Positions 46,505-55,617 of a stretch of DNA of 64,000 nucleotides are shown piece by piece; the stretch's first letter is position 1; every line of letters starts with the position of its first letter. Made by a program: the position numbers and the translations under genes. Below the pieces are notes generated by a model. The model worked only from the letters and a program-made list of their open reading frames with translations. It made no database searches and was not told where the DNA came from. The DNA comes from Limonium bicolor. Lineage: Eukaryota > Streptophyta > Magnoliopsida > Caryophyllales > Plumbaginaceae. The stretch spans positions 460,406,251 through 460,470,250 of the forward strand of contig CM041777.1 of the NCBI GenBank assembly GCA_023374045.1. Direction: 5' to 3'.

Positions 46505-47086
46505 ATGTTAGGCCACCAAAAATGTTTCTTCATGTCCTTGTACAATTTGTCTCCTCCAGGATGCATAGAGTAGGTTGAGTTGTGAGCTTCTTTCATCAAC
46601 CTTTCTTTGATTTCGCCACAACTGCTTGGAACATACCACCTCCCGTGAAATCTTAAACTTCCATCCTTGTAAATCTCAAAATCAGTTGCTTCATCTTGCT
46701 TTACCTTTTCTTTTATCTCCTTGGTTTTATCATCCTTTTGTTGGTGCTCCAAGATTTCTTTATAAATATCAAGGATTGCACGTAAACTGTTCAAAGAAAA
46801 TTCCTTTTCAACCTCACCTGATATAACCACTTCAAGGTTCAACCTTCGAAAATCTTTCACTAGCTCCTCCTGCAATACCCAGTCAGCTTGTTCTTCGTGA
46901 CTCTTCTTACGGCTTAAGGCATCAGCCACAACATTAGCTTTGCCTACATGGTACATGATCTTCAAATCATAATCCTTGATAAACTCTAACCACCGCCTAT
47001 GTCTCATATTCAACTCTTTTTGTGTAAAAATATACTTTAAACTTTTATGGTCGGTGAAGACCTTACAAGATGTACCATACATATAA
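46505..47086 (-). pseudogene. Chromovirus RNase H end and integrase zinc-finger start
   Basis: RNase H removes the RNA strand during reverse transcription. On the minus strand from 47082 the text reads [14 protein letters not shown], a classic Ty3/gypsy RNase H motif, then [29 protein letters not shown] and, after a linker, [17 protein letters not shown], the first half of the HHCC integrase finger. Its Cys pair lies beyond solo LTR 4. This stretch is open across about 190 codons, unlike gag and reverse transcriptase. The preceding RNase H part lies across the Athila-like insertion at 52946 and beyond. Confidence 0.92.
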
Positions 47087-47091
47087 TGCCT

Positions 47092-48445
47092 TGATATGTT
47101 GTTATTTTATGTAAATTTTACTGTTGAAACCCCTTGTCTTTATTACCATTTCCCTATGATTTTGTATTTAATTGAAGTCCATTCCTAAATATACAGAAAC
47201 TGTCACGGAATAAGTTATTTTGAAGTTTAAATGACTTAGGATGGATTTATGGGGAATTTGATATTTTACGGAGGTAGATAAATAAATTAAACTACTGACA
47301 ATGAATTCCTATTTATGTACAGGTAACTCCAAAGGTTTCCAAGAGTTTGAGATGTGAAAGGTCTTCATTTACTTCGAGAAACTGAAGGGAATTAAAATAA
47401 TATCATCAATGAGCTAAGTGAAGAGCCTTGAATTTAACCTATAAATATGGAAGACTTTTGCAGAGAAAATCATCAACTCATCCACAATTCACATTCACAT
47501 CCCTTCCTATCATATTTTTCACGCCACAAAGAAGACTCACACAGAGGAAGCGTGGGCAAGAGAACTCCATCACCACCTTCATCTTCATCTTTCAACCTCC
47601 AGCCTTGCAAATTCAGATCTGGACAGTAGAGTAGATTCGGGTGTTCTCTAATTCCTTTAGATGAATTCTCAACTCTTTCTTTCTGTTATCTCTGCAATTA
47701 TGTTTGGCTAGGTAGGAATTACTCTGGGGGATGGTTGTTTGTAACTAGAGATAATTTAGCAATGAAATTTTGCAGTTACAATTCGAGATTTTATAGATTG
47801 TTTTGGATTAAAATATTCTTTGCACTTCTCAATTAATCTCATGAATTATTTGGGTTGTTTTACGAATCTTTTTACAAACTGATCGGTGAGTAATAAGAGG
47901 GTCAAATTAATCTAAAAAATCTGTGGAAAACTAAATTGGATAGATTATGTTTTCCTTCAGCTGCTAATAATTCTTTACGCCTAATCCACCTATATGTGTT
48001 TTGCTTGTTTCTGGATTAGAACTTGCATGTTCTGATAGGTGAGCTTTTCTGAAACTAGGATTTAGTGCAGAAAAGAAATTTAAAGAATTGGCCAATCCAA
48101 ATCTCGAGACAAACTGTAGAAATTGCTAAATCTATCTAGAAAAAAAAGCAACATGAACCTAGAGTCCGCTCTTCAATATAAATTCCATCACCTTTTATAT
48201 AATTGGTATTTTATTCCTTTGCTTTATTTTATTTTAATTTTCTAAAACAACCAACAAAAACCCTCTTGATTTCCTGTTGCTTTTAGGATTAGACTTATTT
48301 TCTTTTGAGTCCCACGGTTTGATTCCCGGTTGCTTTGCTATTTCCCATATTACTACGACCGGGATTTTTGCAACCCAAAGGCGTTTGATTTATTAATTTC
48401 TAGATTAATTTATTTAGCTTTTAGTATAAAAAAATCTTGTTTGCA
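47092..48445 (+). repeat. Athila-like 5' LTR
   Basis: 1,354 bp, TGATATG to TTGTTTGCA. It contains a TATA-like CTATAAATA at 47439-47447 and a tRNA B-box-like GGTTTGATTCCC at 48316-48327. Confidence 0.93.
47439..47447 (+). promoter_or_regulatory. Putative TATA box, Athila-like LTR
   Basis: CTATAAATA, repeated in the 3' LTR at 51952-51960. It is a good match to a plant TATA box, about one quarter into the LTR. Confidence 0.6.
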
Positions 48446-48448
48446 AAA

Positions 48449-48463
48449 TGGCGCCGTTGCCGG
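48449..48463 (+). promoter_or_regulatory. Primer binding site, tRNA-Asp type
   Basis: TGGCGCCGTTGCCGG begins three bases after the 5' LTR. It is complementary to the 3' end of plant tRNA-Asp, as in Athila/Tat elements. Confidence 0.9.
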
Positions 48464-49090
48464 TCAATTGTTTTGTTTTGTTTGGATTTGTTTCTATTTG
48501 TTTTTGTTTTTAGTTTTATTTTATTTTACCTCTTAGTTTAATTTTATTTTTAGTTATTTTGCTATTTTGCATTTACTACTTTTCTCTTAATTATTTCATT
48601 TTCTTGTTTTTCATTTTATCTTATTTTATTCTAATTTATTTATTTATTTTTAGTTTATTTTGTTTTTTACCAATTTAACTATTTTGTTAATTTATTTCTT
48701 TCTTGTTTTAATTTAGTTATAACTTGAATTTTGTGTTTTGTTATTTAATTTATTTGTCTTGTTTTGTTTTTCTTTGATGTATTTTAATTCTATTTTTTTC
48801 ATTCTATTCTATTCTTAGTTTATATTGTTTTCTTTGATTTACTTTATTTTCAATTTATTTTGAGTTTATTTGCTTTAGTTATTTTGTTAATTATTTTTTT
48901 TTCTTTCTATTACTTTATTTAGTTCTAATTTCAATTCCTTTGTTTTCTTTCTATTTATCTTGGCTGTCATTTGATTTGTTTAATATTAGTTTTATTTTAT
49001 TTCATTGTTTAGTTTTTTTTAATTTCTTTGTTTTTGTTTTTGTTTTTTTTGTTTTTGTTTTTGTTTTTGTTTTTTTTGTTTTTTTTTGTT

Positions 49091-49138
<48 letters not shown>

Positions 49139-49473
49139 TGTTTTTGTTTTTTGTTTTGTTTTTGTTTTTGTTTTTTTGTTTTTGTTTTTGTTTTTTTTTG
49201 TTTTTTTGTTTTTTTTTTTGTTTTGTTTTTGTGTTTTGTTTTCTTCTTGTTTTTCTATTCTCTTTTGTTTCTCTTTTTTGTGTGGTCACTTTACTATGTT
49301 AGCTAGTTTTTTTCTTCTTTTGTCTCTAGCGTTGACTTCGTAGTTTTGTTCTTTCTCTTAGCTTGGTTGTCAATTGTTTTTCTTTATATTTTTAGCTTTT
49401 TTTTTATTTGATTTTTATTATAATCTATTTTATTCTACTTTATTTTGTATTTCTTTCTAAATATTGTTTGATA
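48464..49473 (+). other. T-rich leader of the Athila-like element
   Basis: About 1 kb of strongly T-biased sequence between PBS and gag, rich in TTTATTT and TTTAGTT words, including a degenerate GTTTTT repeat at 49026-49240. Reading frames here would give phenylalanine-rich or, on the other strand, lysine-rich proteins and are not genes. Confidence 0.8.
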
Positions 49474-50229
49474 ATGACATCTAAGTTGGATAGGTTGTTG
49501 GCGGAATTGAGATCGACTTATGGTAGTCCTCCGAATCCACATCCCTTTAAATATGGTACCGACAGCTTGGAGGATATGCTAACAGAATTTGGATCAACTT
49601 ATGATACTCCCCTGTTGCAGCTCGAGCCCAATGTTGCCAAAGAGATGGGGTGGATTGAGGAGAAGTTTGAGTATTTGTCCTCTGATCTTTGTTGCTCACA
49701 ATGTGGAGGGGCTCACAAGTTCGACGATTGTCCTGAGATAGAGGAAATGAGACGGATTGAGGAGCAATTTGAACGAGAGTCATCCTGTTCGTAGGATATA
49801 TATTGCTCATATTGTGGGGGACCTCATGAGTTCGATGATTGTCTCGAAGTGCAACAACAATTATGGTTAGAGGATCAACCAGACTACTTGGAGAAAATCG
49901 CTCTTCGCCAGCAAGATTCAATCTTGAAGAGTGTAGTGGAGCAACATGTTAAATTCTCAAGTTGCCCTCCATTTCCACCCTTGGTTCCAGACAAAGAGGA
50001 TGTCCATCTTTTAGATTTTGCAAGGGAGGAGCCACCACCACTTTGCCATTACCACGGTCTCTTTGAGCCTCACCCACAGAAGGAGGATGTTTACATCCTT
50101 CAATTTGAGGAAAAACAACAATCATCACCTGGTCTTCTGCTTGAGACCCTGTCAGTACTTGCTCAAACACCAGGTTTTGTGGAGTATTTATTTTCCTTCT
50201 TTATCTACCGAGGTAACGTTTTGTTTTGA
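49474..50229 (+). pseudogene. Small gag-like protein with two CX2CX3HX4C knuckles and one in-frame stop
   Basis: The frame opens MTSKLDRLLAELRSTYG at 49474 and stays open to 50229, apart from a TAG at 49792-49794. Two near-identical knuckles flank the stop: CSQCGGAHKFDDC (about residues 74-86) and CSYCGGPHEFDDC just after it. Such C-x2-CGG-x-H knuckles occur in gag-like proteins of Athila/Tat retrotransposons and would bind nucleic acid. The later part is acidic and proline-rich (PPFPPLVPDKEDVHLLD, repeated as HPQKEDVYILQ). At about 250 codons it is far shorter than a normal gag-pol. ATG 49474 is preferred over an in-frame upstream ATG at 49408 that adds a hydrophobic T-tract translation. Either the stop is a mutation or it is read through. 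Confidence 0.65.
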
Positions 50230-51603
50230 TCCAGGTGGTTTACTACTGATTGTTGTCCACTTCTTACTCCCGTTGACGCTATTGTCAACTTTTATTTTTG
50301 ACCCAGGATGACGAAGTGAGAATCTAGCCAGAGACTCTAAATCTTGGCAGCTTAATGGGAGGCAACCCATTGGTTTGTTATGCTCTTGTCATTATTTTGT
50401 TTGTTTTTTTCCCTCAAGTTTGTTTTTCTCTTGCTTTCTATTTGAGTTCTTTTTCGTTTATGCCAACATGACCTTCAATGTGGTTCCACTTGAGTTCTTC
50501 TGGCTATGCAGGTTTTTCTTTCCGGAATATTTTTATTCATCTCATAGCTGAACTCAAGTGTGGGGGAGCATATGCTACTACGTCTCTGTGAACTTTGGGG
50601 AGTATTCTTTTCACTCTACATACTTTCAGTACTCCCTTTTGTTTTTTCATGCGTGAATTACTCCTTTGGATTGCATTCCCTTTCTAATTTAATTCTTTCC
50701 AAGCAATGAGGGCATTGCTCCAATCTAAGTGTGGGGGAGGATTCGCTCCTTCGTAGCTTATTTTTAAGCTTTTCTTTTTTGTCATTTGTTTGAGTTTTGT
50801 AAATGGTATTTGCTGAAAAGGGAGCCATAAAGGAAGTTACGCAGGTTGATAGGTTATGGGGTGCAGAATTTTTCAACTGTTTGTGTATTAATAGTTAAAA
50901 TTGAAGTCTATTTGTCAGTTGCTAATAAGATTGAGAATATTTACCATATGAACTCTGTTTTTAGCTTTGAGCATGGGAATGAATGGAATGTAAAGGTGGA
51001 AGAACAAAGGTAAGGTACTCCGCTGATCCAAAAAGGCAAATTCTGATCCAAATCAGGCCTCGTCCACTTGGTTATTATGTCCTTTGGGGTGCCTTATCAC
51101 CTAGCTACCTAAGATTCTCTAAATCTGGGATAGTTGGCCCAAAGCCACTACATGGGTGGAGAGAAAAGTCTGAGGTGAAAGAAAGAAAAATGAATGACTT
51201 CATTGAAGTATCTTTGCATTTTATGAGCTGAAATGTTAATCTTTTACTATTTATGAGCTGAAATGTTAATAATATATTTTATGATCATGATACGTGATTG
51301 AATATAATGAATATGATTTTACTTCATGCCCTTGTCGTTCGAAGGAATGAGAATGAAATTAAGGTGGATTGGCTCAAGGTTAAAGGCTAAGTTCTTATGG
51401 TTCTGCTTCTCTTTCTAGTATGTTCGGAAGACTTCTTGTTTTGTGTTTCTAAAATAACAGTTGAAAGCTTATGCGCCCTTTGATCTGAAAATTTTGCAAT
51501 ATTCTTTTTGCTCTTCCTTCATGGTTTTACATCATTTACTTTGCTTGAACTTGTGTTTGAAGGATTTGCTTGAGGACAAGCAAAAGACAAGTGTGGGGGA
51601 ATT
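50230..51603 (+). other. 3' non-coding region of the Athila-like element with three PPT-like motifs
   Basis: No pol is present. The motif AAGTGTGGGGGA occurs near 50553, 50728 and 51589; the last lies directly before the 3' LTR and is the functional polypurine tract. A perfect small hairpin AATGGG-AGGCAA-CCCATT lies at 50354-50371. The rest lacks recognisable coding signal. Confidence 0.75.
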
Positions 51604-52940
51604 TGATATGCTATTATTTTATGTAAATTTTACTGTTGAAACCCCTTGTCTTTATTACCATTTCCCTATGATTTTGTATTTAATTGAAGTTCATTCCTAA
51701 ATATAACAGAAACTGGCAGGGAATAAGTTATTTTGAAGTTTAAATGACTTAGGATGGATTTATGGGGAATTTGGTATTTTACGGAGGTAGATAAATAAAT
51801 TAAACTGCTGACAATGAATTCCTATTTATGTACAGGTAACTCCAAAGGTTTCCAAGAGTTTGAGATGTGAAAGGTCTTCATTTACTTCGAGAAACTGAAG
51901 GGAATTAAAATAATATCATCAATGAGCTAAGTGAATAGCCTTGAATTTAACCTATAAATATGGAAGACTTTTGCAGAGAAAATCATCCACTCATCCACAA
52001 TTCACATTCACATCCCTTCCTATCATATTTTTCATGCCGCAAAGAAGACTCACACAGAGGAAGCTTGGGCAAGAGAACTCCATCACCACCTTCATCTTCA
52101 TCTTTCAACCTCCAGCCTTGCAAATTTCAGATCTAGACAGTAGAGTAGATTCGGGTGTTCTCTAATTCCTTTAGATGAATTCTCAACTCTTTCTTTCCGT
52201 TATCTCTGCAATTATGTCTGGCTAGGTAGGAATTACCTAGGGGATGGTTGTTTGTAACTAGAGATAATTTAGCAACGAAATTTTGCAGTTACAATTCGAG
52301 ATTTTATGGATTGTTTTGGATTAAAATATTCTTTGCACTTCTCAATTAATCTCATGAATTATTTGGGTTGTTTTACGAATCTTTTTACAAACTGATCGGC
52401 GAGTAATAAGAGGGTCAAATTAATCTAAAAATATGTGGAAAACTAAATTGGATAGATTATGTTTTCCTTCAACTGCTAATAATTCTTTACGCCTAATCCA
52501 CATATATGTGTTTTGCTTGTTTCTGGATTAGAACTTGCATGTTCTGTTAGGTGAGCTTTTCTGAAACTAGGATTTAGTGCAGAAAAGAAATTTAAAGAAT
52601 TGGTCAATCCAAATCTCGAGACAAACTGTAGAAATTGCTAAATCTATCTAGAAAAAAACAACCTGAACCCAGAGTCCGCTCTTCAATATAAATTCCATCA
52701 CCTTTTATTTAATTGGTATTTTATTCCTTTTCTTTATTTATTTGAATTTTCTAAAACAACCAACAAAAACCCTCTTGATTTCCTGTTGCTTTTAGGATTA
52801 GACTTATTTTCTTTCGAGTCCCACGGTTCGATTCCCGGTTGCTTTGCTATTTTCATTACTACGACCGGGATTTTTGCAACCCCAAGGCGTTTAATTTATT
52901 AATTTATTGAGCTTTTAGTATATCAAAAATCTTGTTTGCT
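51604..52940 (+). repeat. Athila-like 3' LTR
   Basis: 1,337 bp, TGATATG to TTGTTTGCT (last base A to T relative to the 5' copy). It holds an exact B-box match GGTTCGATTCCC at 52825-52836. Confidence 0.93.
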
Positions 52941-52945
52941 TGCCT

Positions 52946-53947
52946 CCACATTTTCAAAGCAAAAACTATAACAGCTAGTTCTAAGTCATGAGTAGGGTAC
53001 CTTGTTTCATAATCTTTCAGTTGCTTGGATGCATAAGCTATTACCTTTCTATGCTGCATTTGTACGCATCCTAAGCCATACTTGGATGCATCACTGTAAA
53101 CTTCAAATCCTTCAGACCCGCATGCAACACATATACTGGTGCTGATGTCAATCTGTCCTTCAGAATCTGAAAGGCTTTCTCACAACTTTCATCCCATTTG
53201 TAACTTACTACTTTCTTCATCAGATTCGTGAGCGGTCTGACAATCTTTGAAAATTCCTTGACAAACTTCCTGTAGTAACCAGCTAGTCCTAGAAAACTTC
53301 GGACTTCCTTGACATTAGTTGGTCTTGGCCAGTTCTTAATTGCTTGAATCTTTGTTGGGTCTACCGAATGCCCTCTTTTGTAATGACATGCCCAAGAAAA
53401 GACACTTCTTCGAGCCAAAACTCACACTTTGATAACTGTGCATATAACTTCATTTCTCTCAAATTCGTAAAACTTGTCGAAGATGATCCTCGTGCTCTTC
53501 TTTACTCTTTGAATATATCAGGATGTCATCGATGAATACTACCATAAACTTGTCAAGAAATGGACTAAAGACTCGATTCATCAAATCCATGAATACTACC
53601 GGTGCATTAGTTAATCCAAATGGCATAATCATGAACTCGTAGTGACCATACCTCGTTTGAAAAGTAGTCTTTGCTATGTCTTTATCTACTACTCTTAACT
53701 GATGGTAGCCTGACCTCAGATCTATCTTTGAGAACACTTTGGAACCTTGTAGTTGATCACATAAATCATAGATTCTTGGCAGTGGATATTTGTTCTTGAT
53801 TGTGACTTGATTTAACTCTCTGTAATCGATGCAGAGATGCATACTTCCATCTTTCTTTCTGACAAACAAAACTGGAGCTCCCCATGGCGATACACTCAGA
53901 CGGATATAGCCCTTGCTCAGTAATTCCTTTAGTTACTCCTCCAGTTC
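52946..53947 (-). pseudogene. Chromovirus reverse transcriptase and start of RNase H
   Basis: Reverse transcriptase copies element RNA into DNA. Reading on the minus strand: [53 protein letters not shown] and the active-site FIDD (53525-53536), all in family order. Next are HCK-type connection residues, [18 protein letters not shown] and [15 protein letters not shown]. RNase H begins toward 52946 ([18 protein letters not shown]). Two stops interrupt the text just before the domain (near 53945), a frame change follows FIDD (about 53450), and another lies near 53071. The two catalytic aspartates remain, so the damage lies in frame rather than active site. RNase H continues at 47086. Confidence 0.93.
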
Positions 53948-54600
53948 TTACATCTCATTTGGTGTCATCCTGTACGGATGCTTCGAAATTAGTCCTGTAC
54001 TCGGTACTAAATCAATGGTAAACTCCACTTCACGGTCTGGAGGCATGCTTGGAATCTCCTCTAGAAAGACATCGGGAAACTTCCTTACAACTGCTATTTC
54101 TTCTATTGTTGGTGTTACCTTCTGCTTCGTTGTAATACTGTCACCTTCTTCTTGAACATAGCATAAAAATGCTTGGTGTCCCTTCCTCACATCCTTCCAC
54201 AACTTTAATGTTGACACAACTCTTACCCCACTTCTTTTACCCTTGTTAGTGTATGATATTCTTTTCCCTCTTTTCCCCTCCAGACTCACCTTTTATTTTT
54301 CACAATCAATACGTGTCTTGTTTTTGCTCAACCAATCCATTCCCAAAATTATATCAAAATCTTTCAAATCAAACTCTACCACATCTACCCCAAACTCATT
54401 TCCTCTATACATATCTTCACTCCCTCAATCTTTTTACCACACCTAACTATCTTTCCCGTAGGTGTAGACACTGCATAATCAATCACATATGTTGGTGTAA
54501 TTCCTATTCTGCATATAAATTCAGAAGACTTAAAGGAACACGTTGCACCCGAATCAAATAATACTTTAGCGTTGGTACCATGGACTGGAAAAGTACCTGT
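53948..54600 (-). pseudogene. Chromovirus aspartic protease and protease-RT linker
   Basis: The protease cuts the gag-pol polyprotein. On the minus strand, GTNAKVLFDSGATCSF (catalytic DSG at 54545-54555) is followed by IGITP and KIVRCGKKIEG. Then a linker reads FPDVFLEEIPSMPPDREVEF and IDLVPSTGLISKHPYRM, the usual link into reverse transcriptase of Ty3/gypsy elements. A stop follows PYRMTPNEM. The catalytic triad is intact but the frame is not continuous with gag or with reverse transcriptase. Confidence 0.85.
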
Positions 54601-54839
54601 TATAACATTTCCTTCTTCCTCTGCTTCAGCCTTGGTTATAACATTGATATGCCCTTGTTTCTTGTAGCCTCCACTTTGATTCTCTCCTCTTCCCTTCTGT
54701 TGTTGCCTTCCCTGGTTACTTCCTCTATCATTGTACTTCGTCCTCTAACCCACCTTGGTTGTTGTTGTAGTAGTTTCTATTGAAGTAGCCCTGGTTATTT
54801 CCTTGACCCTGGTTTTGATTTCTGTTATTATTATTGTTT

Positions 54840-55612
54840 CCTCCACCACCACCGAACTGTTTCTTGTTACACTCGAAGGACCTGTGTCCTAGCTCGCCAA
54901 AATTTAAAACATCTCACCAACCTTCCTGAACACTCCATTCCAGGGTGATCCTTAGTGCACATCTTACAGAAAAAGTGTCTATCCCTTCGATCTTGATTAG
55001 TTTTGTAAGAACTCTGTCCTGTATAGTTTGACTTACCCAGGGTATCTTGCCTACTTGCTGATTACTGTCATACCTTGCCCTTTTGTCTCGGTACTCCCCA
55101 CTTTGTTCTTGATTCAAACCTTCTCTTTTGTTTACCCTGCACCTCTCTCCTCCTTTGTTGTACCCGGTACAAGTTTGCTGCTTTACTGTATGCCTCTTGT
55201 AAAGTAGCCACGGGAACAACGCTTAGTGCCTCCTGTAAACTCCAATGTAATCCCCGAGGAAACATTGGACTTTAGCAGCTTCATCAGGAACCATATATAA
55301 AGCAAACCTTACTAACTCCACGAACTTAGAGTGTACGTCTTCACATCATCTGATAATTGCTTTTGCTCTGTAAACTCATGGTATTTCGGCAAACGAACAT
55401 GCTTTGGATAAAATCTTTTCTTCATGGCAGCCTTGGGTGTTTCCCACCCAAATTAGGTTCTTCTTTTAATATGTCCTGCTCTGCAGTCCACCACAGATCT
55501 GCCTCACCTTTGAAATAGTAAACATCCCCACTTACCCTCTTGTCTTCAGGACAATCAACAATGTCGAAGATCTTGTCAAATTCTCTTATCCAGTCTTCTA
55601 ATATCACATGAT
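54840..55612 (-). pseudogene. Chromovirus gag, capsid and zinc knuckles
   Basis: Gag forms the particle and binds element RNA. On the minus strand from 55612: ILEDWIREFDKIFD, CPEDKRVSG and YFKGEADLWW, the core of the Retrotrans_gag family. Frame changes lead through ALYMVPDEAAK-like text and a basic stretch to knuckle text CKMCTKDHPGMEC (54930-54968) and, frameshifted, GELGHRSFECNK (54863-54898). This double knuckle is the Tekay/Del arrangement. One cysteine of the second knuckle has become Phe or been shifted. The first part of gag continues beyond solo LTR 5 at 57868. Confidence 0.85.
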
Positions 55613-55617
55613 CTTCT

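Larger units (their letters stand above)
47092..52940 (+). mobile_element. Athila/Tat-like non-autonomous LTR retrotransposon
   Basis: LTRs 47092-48445 and 51604-52940 flank a 3,158-bp interior; the duplication TGCCT is at 47087-47091 and 52941-52945. The PBS matches tRNA-Asp, the primer of Athila/Tat lineages. The interior holds a T-rich leader, a small gag-like frame with two knuckles and a long 3' region, but no pol, so it depends on another element. The LTRs differ at a few percent of positions, which makes it older than the LARD-like element by this crude clock. It interrupts RNase H of the chromovirus, whose reading resumes exactly across the TSD (ALKMWR, then HYMYGTSCK). Confidence 0.93.

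Noticed and set aside
49002..49306. Long frames giving Phe/Val-rich (plus) or Lys/Thr/Gln-rich (minus) proteins
   Set aside because: They are translations of the GTTTTT tract in the leader of the Athila-like element and have no domain.
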